From: Williamsia maris
GTDB lineage: Bacteria > Actinomycetota > Actinomycetes > Mycobacteriales > Mycobacteriaceae
Direction of reading: 5' to 3'
Length of the DNA: 64,000 nucleotides
Assembly (NCBI RefSeq): GCF_024171815.1
Contig: NZ_JAMTCJ010000004.1
Location: 186,001 to 250,000, forward strand
Shown: positions 9,193 to 17,024 of the stretch, one piece after another
Numbering within the stretch: position 1 is the first letter of the stretch
Layout of the letters: the number at the start of each line of letters is the position of its first letter
Notes under the pieces: generated by a model
Databases searched by the model: none
Seen by the model: only the letters and a program-made list of their open reading frames with translations
What the model was told of the DNA's origin: nothing
Translations under genes and position numbers: made by a program

Positions 9193-9424
9193 CACCGAGC
9201 CCCCTTCAGGTTCGATATCACTTCTCACAAATTAACGACCACATATTTATGGTTGCTAACAACTACTGTCTACATCGGGCCTGGTCACAGCCGCGTTAGC
9301 CAAACTGGACATGATTCACGTCACAAACGTGCCATTTGCTGATGTCAGGGTTAGAGCTGCAAACGATCAGCGGCGTGTCCGCGTTGAGACCCCCCGTTTC
9401 ACTCCGCCTCGTCGCTGGTCACCC

Positions 9425-9474
9425 GAGTGGGTGGTGCGGCGTGTCGGGGGGCTCGGGCGTCGCACCACCCACTC
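9425..9474 (+). ncRNA. Perfect 14-bp stem-loop in leader of the 9694 gene
   Basis: GAGTGGGTGGTGCG at 9425-9438 pairs perfectly with 9461-9474 around a 22-nt loop. No T-run follows, so it is not a simple terminator. It could be part of a structured 5' leader or an independent small RNA. Confidence 0.45.
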
Positions 9475-9611
9475 ACCCTCATCGAGAGGGCTGCGCAGGG
9501 TCGAGGGTGTGCGCGCACCGCCGAGCACATTCCCGACCAAAGGAGTTAGGATTGCTAACGACTGGTCAGGTTTTCTGGCGATTCCCCGACCGGTCTCACG
9601 GAAATGGGTGA

Positions 9612-9664
9612 GGTGGCGCGGTGTGCGGGTGTGGTTCGTTCCCTCTCCTGCACACCGCGCCACC
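9612..9664 (+). ncRNA. Perfect 15-bp stem-loop just upstream of the 9694 start
   Basis: GGTGGCGCGGTGTGC at 9612-9626 pairs without mismatch to 9650-9664 around a 23-nt loop. It ends about 15 nt before the ribosome site (GGCAGGAGG) of the 55-aa gene. The position suits translational or transcript-stability control. Confidence 0.5.
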
Positions 9665-9693
9665 GCCCACCAAGAAGCTAGGCAGGAGGCGAC

Positions 9694-9861
9694 GTGTCGT
9701 TCATTAACAAAATCGAGGACCTAGCGGGCAAGCACGACGACAAGGTCGACAAGGGCCTCGACAAAGTCGGCGCCGTCGCCAAGAAGAAGGCGTCCGGTCA
9801 CGACGAGCAGATCGACAAGGTCGTCGGCAAAGCCAAAGACGCCACCCGACCCCAGGACTGA
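9694..9861 (+). CDS. 55-aa MT0933-antitoxin-like / CsbD-like small protein
   Basis: The GTG start at 9694 follows GGCAGGAGGC. The product begins VSFINKIEDLAGKHDDKVDK and continues as a Lys/Asp-rich helix with GHDEQIDK, a pattern typical of the MT0933/Rv0909-type antitoxin family (PF14013) and also of CsbD-like stress proteins. No toxin gene of the usual partner type lies next to it. Strong stem-loops sit before and after the gene. Possible roles are an orphan antitoxin or a stress-associated small protein; the sequence does not decide between them. Confidence 0.65.
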   Translation: MSFINKIEDLAGKHDDKVDKGLDKVGAVAKKKASGHDEQIDKVVGKAKDATRPQD

Positions 9862-9890
9862 CCGCACCCAGCCGCGGTCACGGCGAATGC

Positions 9891-9922
9891 ACCCACCCCC
9901 TGCTGATACCCCGGGGGTGGGT
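9891..9922 (+). terminator. Stem-loop after the 55-aa gene
   Basis: ACCCACCCCC at 9891-9900 pairs with GGGGGTGGGT at 9913-9922 across a 12-nt loop, 29 nt after the stop. The following bases are only moderately T-rich, so termination is likely but not certain. Confidence 0.6.
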
Positions 9923-10023
9923 GAGTTCGTATTTGGTCGCGATCTCGACAAGAAACAGGGGCCCGCACCAGAGGTGAGCAAAGAGCCCGTTCAGAAAATC
10001 ACACCGGGGAAGTAGGGAAGAGG

Positions 10024-10710
10024 GTGGGGTCGATGTTCGGGCGTCGTCGTGGCTTGAGTGATGCGGTAGTCACCGCTGTCGTTTATCGCCGGTTGCGGCT
10101 GCAGGCAACCGGTATAGCGGTGGGGGTGCACCGGTCGCGGGCCCATCAGCGGGCCGATCTCGAGTGGGTCGGGCGGTGGTGCACCGAACGTCTCGATGAG
10201 GTGTGCGGTGCGCCCCAACCCCGGTTAGGAGTGTCGTGGATCCCTGCTGACGTGCTCGACGACCTGTCGGCGGCATGTAGCGCCCTGGGCGAGGTGGTGC
10301 GCACTCAGTCAGACGATCTGGTCGTCGAGGCCGCGGCGTGGCGGGTGCGTGATCAGATCGCCCGGGCGATGGCTGCGGTGCAGTTCCCCGAGACCGGCCC
10401 GGGAAACGGATTCGTGATCCCCGGTGTGCGTATTGCGTTGTCGCCGAACGCGGAACAATCGGTGCGGTGGACTGCGGCAGCTGATGCCGAAGGGTTTGCC
10501 ACGGTAGGTAGATGGACCAGCGATGTGTTCTCGGGCATGGGCGGTGCCGGGTGGGAAAACCGCCAGCAGTCGGTGTCGATACACCGTGCGACAGCGTTAT
10601 GTGAGCAGGCGCAGGTAAGACTCAAACCATTGGTAGGGGTCGGCCCGGATGTGTCGGCGGCGTACCGGCTCAGCGGGCTGGCCCGGTCGTCGATGAGAAT
10701 GCTGAAATAA
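10024..10710 (+). CDS. Hypothetical protein, 228 aa
   Basis: A soluble, Arg- and Ala-rich protein without a signal peptide or membrane helix. Two starts are possible, GTG at 10024 or ATG at 10033; the purine-rich GGGAAGAGGG lies closer to the first. Helical segments such as WVGRWCTERLDEVC and ALGEVVRTQSDDLV suggest an all-alpha protein. I do not recognise a family. It ends just before a stem-loop that could terminate transcription from either side. Confidence 0.6.
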   Translation: MGSMFGRRRGLSDAVVTAVVYRRLRLQATGIAVGVHRSRAHQRADLEWVGRWCTERLDEVCGAPQPRLGVSWIPADVLDDLSAACSALGEVVRTQSDDLVVEAAAWRVRDQIARAMAAVQFPETGPGNGFVIPGVRIALSPNAEQSVRWTAAADAEGFATVGRWTSDVFSGMGGAGWENRQQSVSIHRATALCEQAQVRLKPLVGVGPDVSAAYRLSGLARSSMRMLK

Positions 10711-10740
10711 AAGCGCCCCAGGTTGTCGGTGCCGGGGCGG
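10708..10740 (-). terminator. Bidirectional-looking terminator hairpin
   Basis: CGCCCC at 10714-10719 pairs with GGGGCG at 10734-10739. On the minus strand the hairpin is followed by CTTTTATTT, a T-tract, so it would best terminate transcription coming leftward from the mce operon at 11.0-13.0 kb. Confidence 0.55.
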
Positions 10741-11040
10741 GCGAGGATCGCAGTGCCCGCCCAGGCAGTGCGGCGGACTTGGTGTGGGCAGCTGCCGGGA
10801 ATCAGAGTTGGGCCATCCGCTGTGGGCCCGCCAAGACGTGGGACATATGCACCGATGTCGTCGGCGACGTCCTCGTCGGGCGGTGGCAGTCGGCGACGTC
10901 CTCGTCGGGCGGTGGCAGTAGGCGACTTCCCAGTGGGCACCCCAATAGAGCAGACCACGATGCCGCCGCGGCGCTGCCGGGTGCGGGCCACCAACGCCTG
11001 CGATGCGAGGTCCAGCTGCGTTGAGTTGCGGTGAGGCATG
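10741..11040. other. 300-bp stretch with a tandem repeat, coding status unclear
   Basis: A minus-strand frame starting with ATG at 11039, one base after the stop of the 84-aa gene, could continue the mce operon. It crosses the 29-bp tandem duplication and runs on beneath the opposite-strand gene at 10024-10710. That makes an intact product doubtful; a frame broken by the duplication is possible. Confidence 0.35.
10861..10918. repeat. Perfect 29-bp tandem duplication
   Basis: The unit at 10861-10889 is repeated exactly at 10890-10918. Twenty-nine is not a multiple of three, so any gene here changes frame across the duplication. It looks like a recent slippage event. Confidence 0.9.
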
Positions 11041-11295
11041 TCAGTGAGGGTGGTGGCGCGGGCCGTTCCGCCGCCGCTGTCGTGCTGCGAATGCGATGTA
11101 CGGAACGTCGATGATGGCCATCAACGTCAGCCAGACCATCGTGGACCGCACCGGGTGATCTCCTGGATCGCGCCACCACCATTGGAACGCAAAGCAGATG
11201 GTGCCGGCGAGTATGTGAGCGCCCACTACCCGCGCAGGTCGCGGAACCGGCGTCAACCATGTGTTGCTGCCGTGCGATGACAGAGCTAAAAACAC
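11041..11295 (-). CDS. Small membrane protein of mce operon
   Basis: An 84-aa protein from a GTG start, with hydrophobic segments near residues 26-40 (HILAGTICFAFQWWW) and 52-70 (MVWLTLMAIIDVPYIAFAA) and a basic tail ending RRRNGPRHHPH. It lies 57 bp downstream of the 119-aa membrane protein that follows the mce gene. No family is recognised. The two-helix layout and operon position are the support. Confidence 0.45.
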   Translation of the reverse strand: MFLALSSHGSNTWLTPVPRPARVVGAHILAGTICFAFQWWWRDPGDHPVRSTMVWLTLMAIIDVPYIAFAARQRRRNGPRHHPH

Positions 11296-11352
11296 GGTCA
11301 GGATCTCCTACTCATTGGCCCACATCCAACGCAGCCGCCGGGTTGTCGGTCG

Positions 11353-11712
11353 TTATATGGGGTCGAAAGGTGGCGTGCGGCGCCCCTGGGATCTGTTCTC
11401 TATCTTTCCGATCAGTCCGCCGGCCAGTCCACCGATGAGTGTGCCGGTGGCGCCGGTGAGGGCGGCCACGGCGAGTATTGGGGTGCAGTCCATGCCTGGT
11501 GTGTTGATGATGTTGTGCGACATGTGAAGTGCGGTGTAAAGCCAGCCCGCAATGAAGCAGCTGAGTCCGCTGAGCGCGGCGGTTCCGAGACTGCATGTGA
11601 TGACTGTGAGTCGGCGACCTGATTGCCGGTCGCTAGGGCGTGGTGCTGGGTGGCCGCAGGACGGGGGGTGCCTCGTGTTGTCCGTCCTCGCGTAGCTGTC
11701 GTGCACGGTCAT
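11353..11712 (-). CDS. Mce-linked two-helix membrane protein
   Basis: A 119-aa protein whose ATG overlaps the mce stop by 4 nt. A polar N-terminus of about 35 residues is followed by two hydrophobic helices (about 38-62 and 75-103) separated by a short loop with a Cys. The pattern FIAGWLYTAL resembles FIVGWFYGAL in the protein following the mce gene at 44657, so the two are likely paralogues and obligate partners of their mce genes. It may help anchor or assemble the Mce protein at the membrane (inference). Confidence 0.65.
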   Translation of the reverse strand: MTVHDSYARTDNTRHPPSCGHPAPRPSDRQSGRRLTVITCSLGTAALSGLSCFIAGWLYTALHMSHNIINTPGMDCTPILAVAALTGATGTLIGGLAGGLIGKIENRSQGRRTPPFDPI

Positions 11713-12971
11713 TTCCTGACAGGGGCGACGCCGAGTAGTGCTGCGATCTGCGCTGCTAGCGGGTTGAGGTTGAGTTTGTCGGGGTCTTTTTTGGGTTTGT
11801 TGTCCCAGGGCTGGGTGGTGGCGGGGTCGTCGTATTTGGCGTTCTGGGCGCCGCGAACGACTGTCGGGTTGCCCTGCGCGAGTGTGCAGTTGGCTTTGGT
11901 GTTAAGCGGGAAGTCGTCGTAGTTGATGTCGAAGTTGGGGTTTCTCTTTTTGATGGCGGCGATCTCGGCCTGGGTGCTCTCGTAGCCGACGGTGCACGGG
12001 GTTGGGTTGTTGACCTCGGCGATGAGGTTGAACCTGATGGTCCCGTCGCCCGGGGGTGTGTTGATGACGGTGTGGCTGGCGACAGAGACCAACGAGAGCA
12101 TCGCGAGCGCTGGGGACACCCCGTAGAAGGTGCCTTTGATGTTTCGGACGTCGGTGGCGAGGTTGCGGACGACGGTCGTCGCGTCGCCGCCGCTGCGTGT
12201 CAGCAGGGCTGAGATCTGGGTTGCCGACGCGGTTCCGGTGGTCAGCAATCGGCGGATGGATGGGTCGCTGCTCGCGAGCTGGGTGGTGATCAGGTCGAGG
12301 TTCTTCGACCAGTCCAGGATGGCGTCGGACTGGTCGGCCTGGGTGCCCAGGGCGGTGTTGGCGTTGCGGAGCAGCGAGATCGTCGCCGGGAGGTTGTCGT
12401 TGCCGGTCTTGGCCAGGTTCGACAGCGAATCGACCAGGCCCTTCAGGTTCTCGCCGTTGCCGTTGAACGCCTTGCCCAGTTCGGTGACCACGGTGTGCAA
12501 GTCGTCGACCGGTATTGAGTCCGACAGTGTGATCGCGCTGGATACAACGTCTTCGACCGGTATCGGGACTGTGGTGTTTGTGATGACTGACCCGTCGCGC
12601 AGATACGGGCCGCCCACACTCGAGGGGCGCAGATCGACGAACTGCTCACCGATCGCCGAACGGTTGGCCACCACCGCCTGCGCAGTGGCAGGCACCTTCG
12701 GGCCGCCGGAGTCGAGATCGAGATCGACGCGCACACCGTCGGGGCGCAGCGACAACGCCGACACTCGGCCCACCGCGACACCCTGATAGGTCACCTCGGC
12801 GTTGGTGAAAATCCCACCCGAATCACGAAAATTGGCGTGCACCGTGTACGAACCAACACCGACCAGGGAATCGAGACGCGCGTAGCGCACCCCGACCACC
12901 GACAACGCGATCACAGCCACCAAACCCAGCGCCACGAGCTGCCAGATTTGAAGCCGACTCACCATGTTCAC
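11709..12971 (-). CDS. Orphan MceF-like lipid-transport protein (copy 1)
   Basis: A 420-aa Mce protein. An N-terminal helix (WQLVALGLVAVIALSVVGV) is followed by the MCE domain, with YTVHANF, GGIFTNAEVTYQGVAVGRV and RSAIGEQFVDLRP, then the long helical region of the MceF type. The C-terminal tail carries INYDDFPLN and a DPDKLNLNP motif. I chose the GTG at 12971 because a GAGAGGGAG ribosome site precedes it and copy 2 at 36842 begins identically (VNMVS). Canonical Mce subunits work as hexamers with YrbE permeases and an MceG ATPase to import lipids. No yrbE or other mce subunit lies nearby. Confidence 0.85.
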   Translation of the reverse strand: MNMVSRLQIWQLVALGLVAVIALSVVGVRYARLDSLVGVGSYTVHANFRDSGGIFTNAEVTYQGVAVGRVSALSLRPDGVRVDLDLDSGGPKVPATAQAVVANRSAIGEQFVDLRPSSVGGPYLRDGSVITNTTVPIPVEDVVSSAITLSDSIPVDDLHTVVTELGKAFNGNGENLKGLVDSLSNLAKTGNDNLPATISLLRNANTALGTQADQSDAILDWSKNLDLITTQLASSDPSIRRLLTTGTASATQISALLTRSGGDATTVVRNLATDVRNIKGTFYGVSPALAMLSLVSVASHTVINTPPGDGTIRFNLIAEVNNPTPCTVGYESTQAEIAAIKKRNPNFDINYDDFPLNTKANCTLAQGNPTVVRGAQNAKYDDPATTQPWDNKPKKDPDKLNLNPLAAQIAALLGVAPVRK

Positions 12972-13485
12972 CGCGAACGCTCCCTCTCGGATGGCCGCCG
13001 TTACCAAGCACCGCCCACGGACGCGGATGCGTCCACCAAAACATGTCACCGAAAGCACCACAACGCCATCCCGAAATGGCACATTTAGCATTGCATACGT
13101 AGTGGGGTTCACCACCTACGCGCCAGTTGCGTGACGAGCCCCACTCTCGCCCGAGAGTTCGTGAGGTCGACCTGTTGCAATGGCTGTCAGTTTCTTTGCG
13201 CTATCGCATCTTCAGTCTCGCCGACACCGCCGGATCCGGCTTGCCTCCTGGACTATCGGCGAGTCACGTGGTGGGGGAATGGGTCTCGGGACAATCACGT
13301 GGATGCTGCGACTACTCACGCCATGCAGCACCACCGGTGATCCGCCGGCCAAGCGACCTTGGATAAGGTATGTTGTCTGGCATGTGGCATAATCGGAAAT
13401 GCAAAGGATCGGCTGCGACGAGGGCGCTTGCCGCGCCGACACGTAATCTTGCTGCCGGTGGTCGCGCGTCGACTGCGATGTACCC
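12972..13485. other. Intergenic region between mce operon and first molybdenum set
   Basis: No supported gene is visible in these 514 bp between divergent operons. Promoters for both directions must lie here. I see no clear operator or riboswitch. Confidence 0.5.
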
Positions 13486-13815
13486 GTGACCTACGTGATT
13501 GCGTCGCCGTGCGTTGATGTCCTTGATCGCGCCTGCGTCGACGAATGCCCCGTCGACTGCATCTACGAGGCCCCGAGAATGCTCTACATACATCCCGACG
13601 AGTGTGTCGACTGTGGGGCATGTGAACCGGTATGCCCGGTGGAGGCCATCTTCTACGAGGACGACGTCCCCAATGAGTGGGTCCACTTCACGTCGGCCAA
13701 CGCCGATTTCTTCGCTGAGATCGGCTCTCCCGGAGGTGCGGCCAGGGTGGGCCCATACACGAGTGACGTAGATGCGATCGCGCAGCTCCCTCGTGGAGAG
13801 TGCCCCCCGGTGTGA
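13486..13815 (+). CDS. fdxA: Seven-iron ferredoxin, FdxA type
   Basis: A 109-aa ferredoxin with the cysteine layout of the [3Fe-4S][4Fe-4S] family: Cys9, 17, 21 and 25, then Cys40, 43, 46 and 50 (ECVDCGACEPVCP). In the Azotobacter-type structure Cys9, 17 and 50 bind the 3Fe cluster and Cys21, 40, 43 and 46 the 4Fe cluster. It starts with GTG at 13486. It overlaps moeA by 4 nt, so it is the first gene of the cofactor operon and probably supplies electrons to the molybdoenzyme at 17025 (inference). A second ferredoxin with the same layout is at 30378. Confidence 0.88.
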   Translation: MTYVIASPCVDVLDRACVDECPVDCIYEAPRMLYIHPDECVDCGACEPVCPVEAIFYEDDVPNEWVHFTSANADFFAEIGSPGGAARVGPYTSDVDAIAQLPRGECPPV

Positions 13816-15065
13816 GCGCCCCGATCGCCAGATCGGTGGCCGAGCACGCCGCTGTTGTTGCCGAGCTGATCGGCCCGACCGTGACGGCGACAGTCCCGTT
13901 GTGCGGATCCCGGGGATCAGTTACGGCGTCGACGATCGTCGCCGGCACGCGCCTCCCCCGCTTCGACAACTCTGCGGTGGATGGATTCGCGGTGGCTGCA
14001 GGCGGCCGCCGCCTGACCGTTGACGAACGACAAGAGTTCGAACTGGTGGGGCAGATTAACGCTGAACCCGGCGAGTATCCCCGACTCGTCGCGGGTTTGG
14101 CGCTACGCATCATGACTGGTGCGCCTGTACCCGACGGCGTGGATGCCGTCGTTGCACAGGAACACGTCACGCGCGACGGTGATCGAATTCGTATCGCCGG
14201 GGGCATCGCGCCGAGCCTCAACATTCGGGCGGCGGGAGAAGAGGTGCCTGATGGCGCTGTGATTGCGCGCCGCGGCGCCGTCATGACAGCCGGGCTGGCG
14301 GGTCTGTGTGCGGCCCTGGGAATAAACACCGTCGAGGTTTACGCGAAATTGCGGGTCGCGATCCTTTCCACTGGATCCGAGCTCGTGGAGGGGTCCGCGG
14401 GCTCGCCTCGTCACGAGCTGCGCCCCGGTGAGATCCTCGCGTCGAACGCAATCATGCTGACCCACGCGGTCGCGGAATGCGGCGCAACGGTTGTCCACAC
14501 AGCGACAGTGTCTGACGATCCAGAGGATTTTCTCGACGCAATGACCCGAGCGGGCGCATTGGCCGACGTCGTGATCACGTCAGGAGGCATCGGTTTTGGT
14601 GACCACGATGTCGTTAAGTCGAGTCTTCGGGACCGCGGCGTCGATCTGTGCATCGTGAACATGCGACCGGGTCGCCCGCAGGGCGCCGGGAGGTTCGAAG
14701 GTGTTGCGGTGGTGACACTGCCCGGCAACCCGCTGGCCGCGCTAGCCTCGTTCGAGGCGTTTATTCGCCCCGCCCTCCGAACAGCCATGGGCTTCAGCGG
14801 AGACGGTCGTCCCACACTGCGCGCACAGCTGAACCACACAATCGATACACGGCCAGGGACGGTGCGATTTATCCTCGGTGCCGTCGCCAACGCCCCATCC
14901 GGATCGGTGCCGGTGGTCGACCTCACAACGACGGGGAGGGGACTCTCGGCCGTGATTGGCGCCAACTGTTTCACATTTCTTGATACCGACCGCCCGCGTC
15001 TCGCCGCGGGCGACCTGGTCACCGTCACCGTCGAAGGTGGGGCCCCGGGTGATCTCGCTCGGTGA
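13812..15065 (+). CDS. moeA: Molybdopterin molybdenumtransferase MoeA
   Basis: A 417-aa protein with MoeA landmarks in order: DNSAVDGFAV near residue 55, RIMTGAPVP, the STGSELV loop of the MoaB/MogA-like domain, and LPGNPLAALASF. MoeA inserts molybdate into adenylylated molybdopterin, the last step of basic Moco synthesis. The GTG start overlaps the ferredoxin stop, and the 3' end overlaps moaE by 17 nt. A second moeA is at 25075; the two differ clearly, so they are not a recent copy. Confidence 0.9.
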   Translation: MSAPIARSVAEHAAVVAELIGPTVTATVPLCGSRGSVTASTIVAGTRLPRFDNSAVDGFAVAAGGRRLTVDERQEFELVGQINAEPGEYPRLVAGLALRIMTGAPVPDGVDAVVAQEHVTRDGDRIRIAGGIAPSLNIRAAGEEVPDGAVIARRGAVMTAGLAGLCAALGINTVEVYAKLRVAILSTGSELVEGSAGSPRHELRPGEILASNAIMLTHAVAECGATVVHTATVSDDPEDFLDAMTRAGALADVVITSGGIGFGDHDVVKSSLRDRGVDLCIVNMRPGRPQGAGRFEGVAVVTLPGNPLAALASFEAFIRPALRTAMGFSGDGRPTLRAQLNHTIDTRPGTVRFILGAVANAPSGSVPVVDLTTTGRGLSAVIGANCFTFLDTDRPRLAAGDLVTVTVEGGAPGDLAR

Positions 15066-15489
15066 CGCCTCACGTGTCGTCTGTGCCGTGGTCACCGGCG
15101 AACCGTTGTCGGTCGCAGACCTTACGGCGTTGGTGCGGCAGCCTAGATTCGGTGCCGTGTTCTCCTTCGAAGGCACCGTCCGCGACCATGACCATAATCG
15201 TGTGGTCATGGGTCTGGAGTACGTTGCTCACCCGAGCGCGTCGGAGGTCATCGCCCGGCTCACCGCGGAGAGCGCGACGGCCCATCCCGACTGCGTAATC
15301 GCCGTTGCCCATCGGACCGGCCGCCTCGCGATCGGAGATGCCGCCTTCGTCGCCGTTGTCGCCTCCGCTCATCGGGGCGCCGCTTTCGCGGGGTGCTTCG
15401 ATGTGGTCGAAAAAGTGAAGGCGGAACTGCCCATTTGGAAGGTCCAGCAGTTCGCCGACGGATCCACAGAATGGGTTAACTGCGCTTGA
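15049..15489 (+). CDS. moaE: Molybdopterin synthase catalytic subunit MoaE
   Basis: A 146-aa protein with the MoaE signature: FSFEGTVRDHDHN, IAVAHRTGRL and the catalytic Lys region ELPIWKVQQF. With thiocarboxylated MoaD it converts cyclic pyranopterin monophosphate into molybdopterin. The GTG at 15049 keeps normal family length and overlaps the end of moeA. It converges tail to tail on moaD with a 6-bp gap. Confidence 0.9.
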   Translation: MISLGDASRVVCAVVTGEPLSVADLTALVRQPRFGAVFSFEGTVRDHDHNRVVMGLEYVAHPSASEVIARLTAESATAHPDCVIAVAHRTGRLAIGDAAFVAVVASAHRGAAFAGCFDVVEKVKAELPIWKVQQFADGSTEWVNCA

Positions 15490-15495
15490 GCGACG

Positions 15496-15741
15496 CTATC
15501 CCCCGGCAAACGGGGGAAGGACGTCGAGCGTCGCGGCCGATCCCACCTGCCGATCGCGGGTCACAGCGACAGCATCGAGCAGGAACGAACACCGCGGGAG
15601 CACGGCCTGCAGCGCTGGATGGGACTCCTCAAGGGATCGCAGCAGATCCGAGATCCGATCGGTCGGCGCGCAGACAACCCGCTCGGTTCTGACACCGGTT
15701 GCCGCCTTCGCAGCCGCGAAGTAGCGGATCTCCATCGTCAT
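15496..15741 (-). CDS. moaD: Molybdopterin synthase sulfur carrier MoaD
   Basis: An 81-aa ubiquitin-like protein starting MTMEIRYFAAAKAATG and ending VLPPFAGG. The C-terminal Gly-Gly is the site of thiocarboxylation in this family. ATG at 15741 gives the usual length; ATG at 15735 is also possible. It follows moaA by about 7 nt and is transcribed with it, opposite to moeA and moaE. Confidence 0.9.
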   Translation of the reverse strand: MTMEIRYFAAAKAATGVRTERVVCAPTDRISDLLRSLEESHPALQAVLPRCSFLLDAVAVTRDRQVGSAATLDVLPPFAGG

Positions 15742-15748
15742 GGCCTTG

Positions 15749-16813
15749 TCACCCACCGATCGCACTCATGGGCCGGGTCGGGTGTAAAAAGCCGGGGTCG
15801 TTGATCCCGTGTCCAGGCTGTTTACGCCACACGGCCTCTCTCCACCTCTGCGCTATCGCACGGTCCACCGACTCGGTCGGTTCCGACGACCGGAGCTGCC
15901 CACGCAGGTCGAATTCCTCGGCACCGAACAGGCAGCTACGGACGCTTCCGTCGGCGGTCAGACGGACGCGGTTGCAGTCCCCGCAGAATGGTCGAGTCAC
16001 CGACGCGATGACACCCACCCGGTGACGGCTCTCGTCCACAGTCCACAGTTCCGCAGGCGCCGACCCACGCGCCTCCGATTCTGGGTGCAGTGAGAACTCT
16101 GACCGCAGTATCGCGAGGATCTCCTCGGCGGTGATCATGTTCTGCGCGGCCCAGGCGTTGTCGGAGTCGATGGGCATCTGTTCGATGAAGCGGAGTTCGA
16201 CATCACGGTCGATGCAATAGCGCAAGAGGTCGCAGGCGCCATCGTCGTTGACCCCGCGCAGGAGCACGGCGTTCACCTTGATGGGAGCGATGCCAGCCGC
16301 GCGGCACGCGTCGATCCCGGCGAGCACCGCGGGCAGACGGTCGCGTCGTGTGATGGACGCAAATGTGTCGCGGTCGACGGTGTCGAGGGAGATGTTCACC
16401 CGATCGAGGCCCGCGGCTGCAAGTGCACCCGCCCGATGCTCCAGTCCAAGCGCATTCGTAGTCAACGAGATCTGTGGTCGTGGAACAAGATCGGCAGCGC
16501 AACCGATGAGCTCGCCGAGTCCGTGGAACAGCAAGGGTTCGCCGCCGGTGAAGCGGATCTCTTCGATGCCCAGGTGATCGACGGCGATCTTGATGAGTCG
16601 ACTCACTTCTGTCGTCGACAGCAACTCGTCGCCGGGCATCCACTCAAGGCCCTCGGCGGGCATGCAGTACGTGCATCGCAGATTGCATCGGTCGGTCACC
16701 GACACCCGCAGATCTGTTGCCACACGACCGAACCGATCGACGAGACCGGGGACATCAGGCCTGCCGACCGACAGATCACGTGCTGTCGGGATGCCCAGGG
16801 GTATCGAGTTCAT
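15749..16813 (-). CDS. moaA: GTP 3',8-cyclase MoaA
   Basis: A 354-aa radical-SAM enzyme. The N-terminal cluster motif is CNLRCTYC (C-x3-C-x2-C), the C-terminal second cluster is CGDCNRVRLTADG with a further Cys in SCLFG, and the chain ends in the Gly-Gly (AIGG) required for catalysis. It starts Moco synthesis from GTP. The start is preceded by GGAGGCAGG. It is divergent from the molybdoenzyme at 17025 across a 210-bp promoter region. No moaC is present, so cyclic pyranopterin synthesis depends on a gene elsewhere. Confidence 0.92.
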   Translation of the reverse strand: MNSIPLGIPTARDLSVGRPDVPGLVDRFGRVATDLRVSVTDRCNLRCTYCMPAEGLEWMPGDELLSTTEVSRLIKIAVDHLGIEEIRFTGGEPLLFHGLGELIGCAADLVPRPQISLTTNALGLEHRAGALAAAGLDRVNISLDTVDRDTFASITRRDRLPAVLAGIDACRAAGIAPIKVNAVLLRGVNDDGACDLLRYCIDRDVELRFIEQMPIDSDNAWAAQNMITAEEILAILRSEFSLHPESEARGSAPAELWTVDESRHRVGVIASVTRPFCGDCNRVRLTADGSVRSCLFGAEEFDLRGQLRSSEPTESVDRAIAQRWREAVWRKQPGHGINDPGFLHPTRPMSAIGG

Positions 16814-17024
16814 GGACCTGCCTCCGGCTCCTCATCTCGGTCAACCGCACTGGGGCGGACATGTGCATATGCGTAGACGGTCTTGCCTCCTCCGCGTTGT
16901 CTGGGCTGCACCGAACGCGCGTACCGACTCCCCGGCGCTCAACGTGTCGGATGGCTGACCTGCAGCCACCCGCCGTAGTGAGGAATCTATGTACTATAGC
17001 TGAATAAATAGACGGAGGTTCGAC

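Larger units (their letters stand above)
9193..9693. other. Intergenic region with structured leader
   Basis: This 500-bp gap between the divergent micro-operon and the 55-aa gene at 9694 contains no convincing coding frame. It holds two long perfect stem-loops (entries at 9425 and 9612) and two copies of TTGCTAAC (near 9253 and 9552) that may be promoter or regulator elements. Confidence 0.6.

Noticed and set aside
9694-9861. Complete toxin-antitoxin pair
   Set aside because: Only an antitoxin-like small protein is seen; the next gene at 10024 has no recognised toxin fold.
10861-10918. CRISPR array
   Set aside because: The two 29-bp units are directly adjacent without spacers. No array of spaced repeats was seen anywhere in the window.
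10353-11039. 228-codon minus-strand frame
   Set aside because: Two thirds lie beneath the plus-strand gene at 10024-10710 and it crosses a 29-bp duplication and a terminator hairpin.
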